Assembly (NCBI GenBank): GCA_021904315.1
Contig: CM038923.1
Location: 16,808,038-16,872,037 of the forward strand
Length of the DNA stretch: 64,000 nt
Origin: Sphagnum magellanicum
Taxonomy: Eukaryota; Streptophyta; Sphagnopsida; Sphagnales; Sphagnaceae
Direction of reading: 5' to 3'
Of this stretch, positions 11,501-23,443 are shown in pieces (the stretch's first letter is position 1; the number at the start of each line of letters is the position of its first letter). Below the pieces are notes generated by a model that was not told where the DNA came from, did no database searches, and saw nothing but the letters and a program-made list of their open reading frames with translations. The translations under genes were made by a program, and so were the position numbers.

Positions 11501-12757
11501 ATGGATGATTTTCATCCATTTTCATGCGTAACATGTAGTTAACCTATAAATAAATTATAGTTAATGTTTAATTAATTGTAGTTAATTATGATTAATTTAT
11601 AGTTGATTGTAATAAACATGTAGTTAATTTACAATTATAATTATAATTTATAGTTTATTTATAATTTACAAGTTATCATTTACATATAATTTATAAAAGT
11701 TTTCAAAAAGGTTTTTTTGGATGATGGGCACATGGAACTTGAGCTAGTTTATTAAAGGGGTATAAATAAAAATAAGACACTTCATTATACTCAAAATGTT
11801 CAACACCAATTTGAAATAAAATCTTGCACTATAACTTTATTCATTTCATGTTTATGATTTCATATGTTATCAAAATAAAATTCCAATTACATTTTTGTTT
11901 TACACATTTTACATTTTTGTCTTTGATTTTCATGTGAATTATGTTTGGAATCAAATTTAAACCTTTTTTTTAACCATAATTTATTTTGGTTATTATGTAT
12001 TTTAAAAATCCCTTTGTTTTCATAATTTTCGTGCTCATGACATTTTATGAAATAGTGAAAACTCCCATGGTTACATAATTGGGCACTATTTTAGTGATAC
12101 GTACAATAACAATTGCTAAGCTTTACAAGATTGTTATTGAATTTTACATGATTGTTACTGAGTTTTATGTTGTTATCATTAAGTTGGGTTTTTGGATGAT
12201 TTGGTGGAAAACAATTCATGGATACAAGGTTTTTTGAGATTATAAAAAAAATTGATGAGTATATGGCTTACATGACTATGGACAATTAATTTAAAATTAA
12301 TTTAGCAAGTAGACTTAAAATCAATTTAACACCACCACCTACCAACTAGGATACCCCATCATCGACAATGTTACTTAACATTACATGTGTGAATACATTC
12401 CAAGATCAAGAAAATTTAGCACTGATTTAACATGGACTTAACACTAAAAAGATGTTCACACTTGGTGTTAGGGACTTTAATGTTGAGTCCCCTAACATCA
12501 TGTTAGTCATTTAGGGTTTAAACCTAGTTACCATGAAAATTTTCTGTTAAGCTAACATTCATTTAACGTTAAGCTATTGCCTATTTAGCATTGCATGCCA
12601 CCTAGGATGCCACCTAGATTTTCATTTAACATTGACTTAACATCAAGTGTGAATGCACCACAAGTATGAATCATGTTTTCAACCTAGTTAACACATGGAC
12701 CTAAGAACACCGATACGTACTTATGTAAAGCCCCTTTCTTGGATGATAACTCAATGT
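8570..12757. other. Intergenic, strongly AT-rich, no gene recognised
   Basis: Long stretch of low GC with very few CG dinucleotides. A low-complexity zone of TATAGTTAAT-like words lies at about 11530-11700. At 12467-12496 a short hairpin pairs GTTAGGGACT with AGTCCCCTAAC, inside a block (about 12380-12660) where the word GTGTGAATNCA occurs twice and TTAAC recurs. Small reading frames here resemble nothing I know. Confidence 0.5.
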
Positions 12758-12984
12758 ATCATTCCCGACTTACCATCCATCCGTCTGTGGATGAAAAAAA
12801 CATTTTCTCTTTCCGTCAGGGAGCGGAAGACGAGAGAGATAGAAGCAAGGAGCGCAATAGCGGGGTCGGCGATCGGATGAGAACTAGATATCACTCACGA
12901 GGTATCATCCATCTGGTGTCATTCCCGAGGTATCATCCATCCGTTTGTGGATGAAAAAGAGATGTGCTCTTTCCGTCAGGGCCA

Positions 12985-13016
<32 letters not shown>

Positions 13017-13050
13017 AGAAACAAGCGATGCTGAGTGAGGTCGCCGATCG
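12758..13050 (+). repeat. Tandem duplication (period 160 bp) upstream of RIC1
   Basis: Two copies, from about 12758 and about 12918, share TCATTCCCGA, then ATCATCCATCCGT-TGTGGATGAAAAA, then CTCTTTCCGTCAGGG, then GTCGCCGATCG. Each copy carries the inverted word CATCC...GGATG. The second copy includes the (GA)n tract at 12989-13016. The duplication ends about 120 bp before the RIC1 start codon, so it lies in the promoter or 5' leader. Confidence 0.8.
12989..13016 (+). promoter_or_regulatory. GAGA tract in the RIC1 5' region
   Basis: About 28 bp of GA repeats lie 157-184 bp upstream of the RIC1 ATG. GA-rich tracts are common in plant promoters and 5' leaders, where BPC/GAGA-binding proteins act. 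A regulatory role here is inference. Confidence 0.4.
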
Positions 13051-13172
13051 ACGCCAGGCAATCGCGAAGGGGAGGAGGACGAGGACGAGGGAGAGCAAGA
13101 AGAAGCAGCGAGTGGAAGAAATACAAAGGTGAAGGAGGAGAGGGTGGACTTGGTGTTAGGCCACTTTTCAAA

Positions 13173-16100
13173 ATGTATGTGGCCTACGGATGGCCTAAGC
13201 TGCTGTCCATCTCCGCTGGCTCATCGCAGGGCGATATTGTGCACCTATCTGTTCTCCAAGACTGGTTGCTGCTGGTTTCGTCCTCCCGTGTGCAGATATG
13301 GAGTGCCTCTCAGGTGAGTGAGTTCCTGACTGCATGTGGTGTGTGCAAGATCTATCACTCGCTCGCATTTGAGCTTGTTGTGGGGGACTTGCTTCGGAGC
13401 TGTTCATTTTGGAGTTTGTGGATCAGGGTTTCGTCTGTTTTCTTTTGCGCTTTTTTTTTGGCTTGCTCATTGGAACGCATCATGGGGAAGGGAGAGGGGT
13501 GTGAGGAGTTGGGGACAGAATGTTACGGTCGGATCTGGATTCAACGCTAGCAACTTCGTGACAAAAAATAGGCTGGCCCTTTTGTTGCAATCCGTGTTTT
13601 GCTCGGGGATTTTGTCAAAATCTGGATCTTGTTTGAATCTGACTTTTTCCTCGGGAACTGACATCTTTTCCAGGTCGATTTACGGGTTTGCAATGTTTGT
13701 TGTGCAAGTGATTCCTTGTTCAGCAGTGGTTGATCTGATTGTTTACGCAAGGAGATCATTTCTTATGGAGGTTGATTTTAGGGTTTTGCAATGGCACAGA
13801 TAGCCTAATACCTTTTTCAAAAAAAATTCATGTTCAGTGGTTTGTGTGCATTGTGGTCCAGAGGGTCTTGTTGACATTTTTTTCTTAATACAGGACAATC
13901 GTGTCTTGAGTCTTTTATCTGGATGTCCAATGTGCTTACAAGGAGTCTGATGCAACTGGCTTTTTGTTCAGTGATCTGAGTCCATCAGGGTCTTTGGATT
14001 TGGTGGTTCTGATTTGCAATACAAGGGAATTGTTTATTTTCCCTGTAAAGCTCAATTTAGGGATCTCAACCTTTCAAAGAGCCTGATCAGTTTGCAAGCA
14101 ATTTCTTGTCCAGCAACTGCAATGTATTGCAGAAGTTTAGTTAGGTTGTTGTCCACTAAATCAGGTTTTAGTTGTGTCATGGTTTTGGGATGAGTTTTAA
14201 AGACTTGAACAGCACTCACACTTCATGAAAGACTTGTGAGGTCTGCTTAACCCTTTGCGTTCTAACATTTGCATGATTTTCAATACATAAGCTGTAGTTT
14301 AGTGTGGTTTGCTTGAAAACCACATGCGGATGCGGATGTGGAACACTAAGAATTGAGTGACCCTGTGTTGCAGCACAAAACAAGGCTGGGCCAGTGTACA
14401 AGGGATACACCATCTTTGTTAGAAGAAGGTGTAAACATAGAAGCTGTGTGGAGTACAGATGTCAAAACTATTGCTGTTCTGGTAATGTTGTTTCTTCTCC
14501 ACCTTTTTCACAAGGTATTAGTGGTTGTGGCACCTCCTTGTGAAGTCTATGATGTGCTTGCAGCATGACATCTGGTAGGGTAATAAGCAAAAGTTCAGGA
14601 GCTAGCTTGATTTCTGCAAAGCTAGATAGTTATCTGTGGAAGGTTTCACCTGTAAGAATCTTCAATGCTTCAAGTAGACTCTGGCTAGGAGTTTGGATGC
14701 GATAATTCTTTCTGCATGCAGTTGGTCAAATCTACATCATCTACCTCTCCCTCCCCAGTTGTTAGTAACAGCCTTTGGAGGTGGGAGTGGTCTTGTTTGC
14801 ATGGATTTTTTTCTTTTAATACTTATTAAGTCAGCACTGTGGGCTGCAGACATCAGAAAGCAATCTCCACTTCTACCACATAACTGTCTCTGAGAAGCAG
14901 CTGCACTTTTCTGGGCAGGAGCTTTCTGGCCTATCACTAGTCAATGTTGCATTATGGTCAAGGGTAGATGTTTCGCTCCTCAATCACAATGTCACAGCGT
15001 ACGTGGACCCTGTGGATGTATGGAACCTTGACAGTCCTCTGCACTTGTTGTCTTGAGGTTGTTATGATTGTTAGGTTGCATGTCCTGCAATATAATCCAC
15101 CTAATAATGGCTGAATCTCTCTTGAAATTTATTCCAGCATCAGTTGATAAAGACATGGACCTGAGGCTAAGGGGTTTCTTTTTCAGCTTTCTTGTTTTGT
15201 GAGGGATATCATCTACAGTTTACCTTAGGAATTGTGACCCCTGTTTCTGGCTCTGAAGTCCAGAGTGATTATGATGCAATTTGTGAAATTTTGTTACCTG
15301 CAGGAACTGCATGGCAGCTGATGACCTCAGCATTGTGTTGGGACTCTCCAATGGCTGGCTACGGTTAGTTTCTTGGAATGGTGAGGTAAGTCTGTGGACT
15401 CCTCCAAAGCACAATTCAGTTCTGCCAGCTGGTTATGTATGTAGCTACATGTGATGATCAAGCTGCTCCAGTTTGCTCTCTCCATCAGATACCAGTACCT
15501 TGAGGAGCTTGATGTGCATAGCATGCCATTCTTTCCTTCTTCTGTTCATCTCTTTCTTTTTGGGATGTTCAGTGTCTTCTTGTCACTGCAGCTTCTTGGA
15601 TCCTTGGACATCCTGCAAGGTTTTGTACCTGTTGCTGAAGCAACATACCTTCGGGAGTCAAGCAGTAATGTTGGTTCACCACTTGTGTCGCCCCACCAAT
15701 CGCCTGCATTTTCACCCATGGTTGATGGCCACACCAGGCGAAACAAACCCAGTGGCTTTGCTCAACTTGAACTCTCAAGAATATTGCATATCTTGGTGGC
15801 CGTTCGTCTAGATGGCACAATTATCTTATGTTCTGTCATCGAGAAAGGCTTGAGCCATGCCAATGAGATTACTCCAGAGAGGTGGGTTGCTGTGTTTGAT
15901 GCGGTGTGTGCCTCTGTAGCTCATGAGCAACAAGTTCTGGCAGTTGGAACTCGACGGGGAACTATAGAGCTTTTCAACCTGGCAGATAGTGCATTGCCAC
16001 TTCGTACAATCTCATTATTTGATTGGGGGTGAGTATCTTCTACTTTTTTTGGGTTTCTTGCATGGCATCTGTTTCAAGATGACTTTGAGTTAGACTTCAA

Positions 16101-19100
16101 GTACTAGACATATTCTCCAGATGAGCCAGTCAGCTGCTCATGTTGTTATCAATTTTCTTGTCATCGCTATGAATTGTAGATCTGCCATATCTTGTACATT
16201 TTGTCCACAGGAGATGGGTGAAGGAAAATAAATTTAGCTTCTTGCCTCGGAACCTTACTCACATGTTGTTGATCTCTCTGTGCAGCTACACTGTGGAAGA
16301 TACTGGGCCAGTCAATCAAATCAGCTGGACACCAGACAACTGTGCATTTGCAGTTGGCTGGAGATATAGGGGATTAGCTGTATGGTCAGCCTCTGGTTGC
16401 CGACTTATGTGTACAATCAGACAGGGTAGCATGAGCAATTCACAGTCAGTGTCTTTTTCACCCCATTTTGGAAATGGCATTGCAAGAAGTGAACCCATGG
16501 TGGAGGGTGTGGCAGCATTGACATGGGGACAGCATGCATATCAGCTTTTCGCTGTCGAACAGGGCAATGCTACAAGGCTTGTTGAATTTCCTTTTGCAAA
16601 GAGGTTGGTATTCTTCTGGATGTTGATCTGTGAATGTGTCTAGCTAACTCTGATGGCTTGACTTGACAAATGTGGTTGCACTGCCAGCCACTTCTCTCTG
16701 GCCAATGACTGGGTTGAATACCTCCAACTCTTGCTTAGTTCATTCAGCAAATTTGTTGGGTGAGGCAATGGAAATACAGAATAGGTCATGCACAGTTCAC
16801 CATTTGTGGTTTTGGGAATTTCTGTGACTGTCTGCACTCAGAATAGTCACTGTCTTGGCAGTTGCGTGAGCCGGGGCATTTCTGGAGTCCCCAATGTTTG
16901 GCAGTTAATGCATGGGGAGGATCGGGTTTTGCTGGTTCAGTCTGATGATGACGACGAACTAAAGATCCACTACCTTATTGTTCCCGTAATTTCAAACCAA
17001 TTTGCATCTTTCTATGTTTGTGTTCTTTTTCTATCTCTTTTCTATTTGAAGGGATACTGTGTCCAGAGGTGGGTCCGAGGGCTAGTGTTAGCACTCTTTT
17101 GATTAAGGCCTTTCTCTTGCCTGACCTCTCTTCAACTCTTTATGAGTCTTATCCAAAGTTGGCATCCAATTCCATTGCTCATTACTTCACTGAGTTAACG
17201 TGACCAAGAAATGTTCCTTCATACATCCATGAACACTTGCAGTGTTTGTCAGTAGCTTGAGCTTAAACAAGTTGGTGAAGTGCTGACTACTTGGTGGTTT
17301 TGCAGCAATCATACATTGGAAACAATTGGCCTGTCATGCATGTTGCAGCCAATGAAGATGGGACACATCTGGCAATTGCTGGGAGACAAGGCCTTATTCT
17401 CTACGATTTCCAGAGTAAAAGATGGCGGGTTTTTGGGGATATTACTCAGGAACGGGAAATTCAGTGTGTTGGTCTAGTGTGGCTGGGGAGGATCATTGTG
17501 CTCTGCAACTACCGTGAAGTAACTAAGACGTGAGTTTTACTCTTCCACTGTTATGGCCTGTTTCTGATTTTAGGTCAGTCAAGGTGGATTTTCTTTATAT
17601 GTTTTTTATGTGAGCATTATGTAGCAATGTTGGCCTGTCTCCCAATTGGCTGGCATTGCAGTTTAACATGTTTTACAACTTGCACTGCCCAACTCTTTGA
17701 TTGGGGTAGGGTGTCCTACTACTTAGCAGTTACCTCAAACCACGTGTTATAGCTGGGGAGTCTGTCATCATCCGAGCTATGCAAGAAACCTGGCATGATC
17801 TGTAGAATGCTAGCATCAACTGCTAATTCTGGAAAATCGGAATCTATGGAACTTTTCATATGCACTGCAGTTTGCTACCCTCAGTGTGTATCCTTGTTCA
17901 GCAGGAGAGAGATGACATCAGTACTTGTTTGCAGTATCTGGACATATGGTCCTAATATCCCTGTTCATTCAGACATTCTTGGGCATGCCATGTTCCTGAT
18001 GCCATTTGAATGTTCCTTAATACAGTCCTAGTCTGAACCAGGTCCTTCTCCTCAGATATCTTTCACTTTCCATCATAAATGTCTCCAAGGATACCGGGTG
18101 TTTTTCTGGTATCATACATGCTTGCATTTGAGATCAGTGTCAGACGTACTTACTGGTGTTTGCAAAGTGCAGGTATGAGTTGAGTCTATATCCACGCTAC
18201 CACCTGGATGAGACATCTCTGCTTTGCCGCAAACAGCTACCAGGCAAAGCCATAGCAATGGATGTTTGGCAGGACTACATTCTGGTCACATGTCCACCAT
18301 TTGACATTTATGTATTCAAGGTTCATGTCCAAGGCACCCTGTCTCCTCTGAAGGCATCAAAGGTGCAGGTGAGTTCAATATTCCTTGAGTTATGTTGCAC
18401 CCATCTATACGTCTGCCTAATTAGGGCATTTGGGGGTACCGGCAGTTTGCACCAAGACCTTATGATCAGGATCATGACGCCTTCATGAACTTACATCTTA
18501 GTCTATTGTAGACAAGATTTCTAAAGTAAGCGTTAATTTGCAGCTTCACACTGTGCGCGAACTTTCAATTATGAGTGCTAGGAAGCCACCAGCAGCCATG
18601 CACCTGGTTCCAAATATTGGCCTAGGTGATGATTCAACTACAAATACTAGGGATAGTCCTCGTGCTGGGTCCAATAGGGAAAGCTGGAGGGAGGTATCTG
18701 CTGAAGCTATATCAAAGCAACCCACCAGGTACAAAGTCCTTCAGTATTCTCCCTGGAGCTGACTAGTAGGGTGTACCCTTCTTATGTTGCTGCATTAGTG
18801 GTATAATAGTTATAATTGTTATGCACTTGTCAAGGGTTGTTGGAAAGTTTCTTTTCAATGATATCTGTCTTCATGGTGATTACACATTGTCTTGTTTATG
18901 GTTGTTGGTATGTTTTACAACTTGTACTCAAGTAAGAGTTGAACTGAACACCAATCTGGTCATAGTTCTTAAGCTGCACTTTTTGCAGATTCTCTAGGTT
19001 GTTGATGGCATAAGGTTGAACCTCCTCATCAATGCTCAAACCCTTTGATTTTTACAGGTGCATGATTCTTCGCACAGATGGAGAACTTTCTTTGCTTGAC

Positions 19101-22100
19101 TTGGACCAAGGTAATGAACGCCGGCTTGTATCAGGAATTGAGCGCTTTTGGCTGAGTTGGGGCCGGCCAAAGGAGGAAGCTGAATTGATCAAAGAAGTTC
19201 CATGGTGGGCTTATGGCCATCGGGGGATGCAGGTGTGCATGTATTTGTGTTAGCTTTCAGATGATTAGCAGTCATTTGACCATTGACGAGATCTCAGCTT
19301 TCAATCTCTATGTTGTATTGTCCATGTTGATGTCTGTGCTATATGGTGCAGTGTGGAGGAACTGAAGTTTTGCTTTGAGGTTTTGTTGCTAGGTTTGGTA
19401 TCCTTCTTCAACAGCCGATACAAGTCAAGCTCATGAGTTACTCCAGGTTTGAGACTGACAAGGTCACAATCTTTTTTTATAGAAGACTCAGAAGCTTCTT
19501 GTCATTTTAAATGGCAGTTTGAGGTGCTTAGATTTGTTCCAGTTGCATTCCTTGCACCCTTTGGAGTGTGAGAGAGGTACAATTACAACCTCTTTGGAGT
19601 TGCTATTGTTGAACTCCCTTACATACAATGTGTGTCCATTAGAACTTGAGTCTTCAGTGTGAGGATGGTCTGACCTTGCTTAGAGTTTTGGAATTGACCC
19701 AATTTTCATGGTCGTTGATTTCTCTGCAGTTGGATCCAGAGCTAGACTTCGATCAAGAAGTCTATCCACTTGGTTTATGTCCAGCTCCTGGAGTAATTGT
19801 AGGAGTCTCACAACGTCTCTCTCTATCAGGCTGTGCGGATATGCCATGCTTTGAACCCACTCCCCAAGCCCAACCCATTCTGCCATGCTTGCTTCAGCAT
19901 CTTCTGCAGGTGTGAATAATTGTTGCATGCTCCCAGGTGTACTCCAAATTGGGTATTTTGCTGCTGCATTTTGGTGAATATATTATTGATGTACCATGTA
20001 TATGGCACACAATGCAGTTAAACACCAGAATATATTTCCTGCTTCAGTATTTGATATGTGGTTTATAGATGTGGAGGAAGGCATGTTTTGATTATACCTT
20101 GGTTTCAACCAGAGAAACAAAATGGAGGAGGCAGTACAGCTTGCAAGGTTGTCAGAAGGAAGATCACACTTCTCACATTCTCTGGAATGGCTGCTCTTCA
20201 CTGTCTTTGACTCTGCCATGTCCAGGTACCTGGCATTCGTATTCATACTTATTGAAGCTTTGGTCTAGGTTCGTGTATGTCTGGTAATGTTTAATGGAAA
20301 ATGTCCCCTTATTTTTCTAGAAAGTGGCTTTATTGTTGATTTGTCAAGGTGATGTAGAAGCAATAACATGAGGCATGCTGAAATGTTTTCATCCATCGTC
20401 TCTATGCTGCTGATCTATGCAGTCAGTACATCCATAGAAAGCGGGGAACAGGTACAGCTGTGAAAAAGACCATTCCACTCTTGTTGCAGCAAACCTGCAA
20501 CTTGATTCAGAATTTTTCAGAGTATTTGGATGTTCTGGTAAGTGTTGCCCGCAAGACCGACAGTCGTCACTGGCCTGAGCTTTTTGCTGCAGCTGGCAAG
20601 TCAACTGAGTAAGTATTTTCCCATGCTGTTTTTGTGCTCTATGTTACTGTATGTTGCTGCTCTTCAGATATTGGTAAACAAACAATTTAGATGGAGCAGA
20701 ATTGGATTGTGTATGCTTTGTAGTGTAATGACATAAGGGACCTGGACATGTGAGACAGTGGGCACATGTTATGTTCAGTAAGTTGAATCCTATAGCAGGC
20801 AGATGGAGTTCACTTGTTTTCCCTTATTCTAGCTTCATTGCACTATTTTTTTTTGTCTGCAATTCTTCCTCAATGCACACTTGCTGAAGTCATCTTGCCT
20901 CCCATCTCTCAATACAATTGCAGGTTATTTGAAGAGTGCTTTGAGAAGGGCTTGTACCGCACTGCAACATGCTACATCCTGGTGAGTCTGCTTGGACGCC
21001 TGGAGTTTTCAAGTTGAAGGGTCGAAGTTTGGATTTGCAGAGGGCTTTGGATGAAACATGTCATCAGGCACTTTTAGGTCAAGGTTTTATCATGTCCAAA
21101 ATAGCTTACAGACTCTAGCATGGAGGTCTTATGATCAGGTTATTGAAAAGCTGGAAGGTTCTTCCATAAGCCAGCACAGTGCACTCCGGTTACTCAAGGT
21201 ATGTTGGCCATTGGCTTTGTGTTCTCATGAAGCAAGCTTAATCCTACCATGTTTCACCTTCTTCTGCTTGGTGTTTATGAGGAACTTGTGTAACAACTTG
21301 ATTTATAAATAGCAACCTTTGAAGAACCCTACCTAGTCTGGATTGGGCTAAGTGCCAATTTTTCAGCCTCCAGTTTTCAACTTGAATGTGTCCATCTGAA
21401 TATTTTGCCCCAGTGCCATCAAGCCAGCAAGGTGTTCTTAATTCAGGATGCATGTTTGCCTGATTCTGCAGGCTACACTGGAAGTCTCAATGTATGAGCT
21501 GGCTGGAGAACTGGTAAGGAAACCGACATGGCAGGAGATGTGTTATTGTAGTCTATGGCTTGGAATTCTTTTTGCTTCTGAATTATTTGCTCATGATTGC
21601 CAACTATTATTGATCATTGGATTTCATACTGCAAGGGACTGTAAAGCTGGTGGAATCAAGTCCTTTGAAATTCTGACTTATTGCATGGGATTTACAGGTC
21701 CGGTTCTTGCTACGGTGTGGGAGGGAAGGTGAATTTGCAGAGAAGGAAGCCGATCGGTATAGTAACAGTCTCTTTTCATCATTCTTCTTGGGCTTCACCC
21801 CAAGGTAAACTCTTTTCTGAACAGTCACCTTGATTATGGCAGGCATGCAGGCTCAGTTCCCTCTATTAATTTAAAGTTAGTGGAGATGAAATTGATCTTT
21901 CCACTGGGAATGGAAACGAAAGAAGCTGTGGATGAATCTGCACAAGTACTTGGCTGGCGATTAGACAGGTTGCTTGCCATTTCTGGTATCTGTTTCACTG
22001 GTGACTAATTTTTGTGCACATCATCTTGCTTTACTGATATCTAGGGGTGTCTCTTTGCAGTACTCCATTGGTTGGCACAGACATGAATTATACAACTGTC

Positions 22101-23443
22101 CAGACTATTCTTGAGGACCATGCCATTTACTTGATGGGGAGAAAAGAGCTGCGTGAGCTTGTTGCCTTTGTAAAGGGCACACAATTTGACCTCACTGTAA
22201 GTTGCTGTTGTTACTAACATTGTAGATTGCAGGAGCCAAATAGTCTGCACTTACCTTCTGCAGTAATGAGATACCTGCAATTCAGTAGATGTATCTGGAC
22301 AGAGAAAGTCAGAGAAGGGAACCTTGAAATTTCATTTCTTGATGTCACACTGCTCTGTAGGTCAACTTGTGCTGTCAAGGGGTTGTTGATGGTTGGATCC
22401 TGTTATTCTATTGGGGTACAGGCCTTTTTACGGACAGAGCGGGGTAAGTCAGCTCGGCTGGAGGACTTTTCATCTGCTCTACAGACAATTGGCCGCAAGG
22501 TTTGTGTTTTTGTTCCGTATTTGTGCTCATTTATTTCTGTCTCTGCATGCCAGATGGTGACATTTTCACTTTAAAATCTTGGGTAATGGCTGTTATAGGT
22601 TGTGTGAGAGATTCACTTTGTCCCTTTTTAGTGTTCTTTTAAGAGGTGCGCTCCTGTGGGTTGCAGCTGGGCATGAATGAGCTGCAAGGTCGTTTAGATG
22701 CAGAGTTTTTGTTGGCACACATGCGTACAGTTGGCTTTCGAGAATGGATAGTGGTTTTGGCCACTCTTCTTAGGCGTTCTGAGGTATGAGGCTTGGATGC
22801 ACCTTTCTTATGAAGATGATTTGTGTGTCCTTTGTAAGGTTCAGAGTTCCCTGAGTAAAATTCAGTGAGTACAATTGTGGCAGCATTGAAGATGCCTCAA
22901 GTTTGAATGTAAATTTGACAGTCGACTCTTATGTCTCCCTCACCATCCTGCACTGAAAGCCTTCGTTGAGACAGAAAATGTAGCAGGCTTTTTTTTTGCC
23001 TTGCATGACTATTTGGCACCCAAGTAATTTGTAGGTCCTGTTTCTGTGAGGTTCAAGCTGTAAGATTGGGGTAATGTACCTTTCTGCCAGGCTTAAAGTT
23101 GGGTCATTTGATCACATGTAAGATATCCGAGTTTCATTGTGGACGGGTGCTGTAGGTCCTCTTGGAAATTTTCCATGGAGATTCTCGGCTATGGCAAGCA
23201 TACAGCACCACTTTACAGGTACCTGTGTCTCTTGCATGTCTACTTTTGTCTCTTCACTGATTGCAATTGGCACAACTCCATGTGGCAAATGTGTTGACAT
23301 GGTTAATATCTGTGTATGTGCAGTCTCAGAGTAATTTTGTGGAGTTTGAAGATCTTCTTCTACTTCTTGAGCGCGACATGCTTACTGCACCTCAATTTAG
23401 GCCAGATCTTGAGAAATTGCATTCCCTTTCCCGCACATCATGA
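13173..23443 (+). CDS. RIC1: RIC1 homologue, Rab6 GEF complex subunit
   Basis: RIC1 with RGP1 activates Rab6-type GTPases at the Golgi for retrograde traffic. Exons: 13173-13313, 14374-14514, 15304-15385, 15592-16028, 16286-16603, 16862-16985, 17306-17529, 18173-18368, 18544-18728, 19058-19232, 19393-19446, 19730-19909, 20113-20225, 20423-20608, 20934-20991, 21139-21198, 21472-21513, 21698-21804, 21843-21968, 22061-22196, 22422-22499, 22667-22783, 23156-23218 and 23324-23443 (TGA). The start MYVAYGWPKLL matches plant RIC1. The N-terminal half is WD40-like (e.g. ISWTPDNCAFAVGW, GLILYDFQSKRWRVFGDIT). The C-terminal RIC1 domain starts near SHSLEWLLFTVFDS and runs through VAFVKGTQFDL and EWIVVLATLLRRSE. 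The listed exons total 3463 nt, about 1154 codons; plant homologues are about 1120 residues. One exon or more, of length 2 modulo 3, must lie in 14515-15303 but was not resolved. Elsewhere all phases agree and no stop interrupts. Confidence 0.95.
14814..15075. repeat. Dispersed repeat, copy B, in a RIC1 intron
   Basis: Alignable along its whole length with 5765-6050, same orientation. Anchors: AGCACTGTGGGCTGCAGACAT, CTCCTCAATCACAATG and CACTTGTTGTCTTGAGGTTG. No terminal repeats or target duplication are visible. It occupies the interval where one unresolved RIC1 exon is expected nearby. Confidence 0.7.

Noticed and set aside
12380-12660. MITE around the 12467-12496 hairpin
   Set aside because: The recurring GTGTGAATNCA words are direct, not inverted, and no target duplication was found.
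13035-13803. Long plus-strand frames overlapping the RIC1 start and first intron
   Set aside because: They are other-frame readings. The frame beginning at 13173 matches RIC1, while these match nothing and run through the intron.
14482-14487. GTAATG as donor of the second RIC1 exon
   Set aside because: The next codons (VMLFLLHLFHK) match the family, so the exon continues to the donor at 14515.
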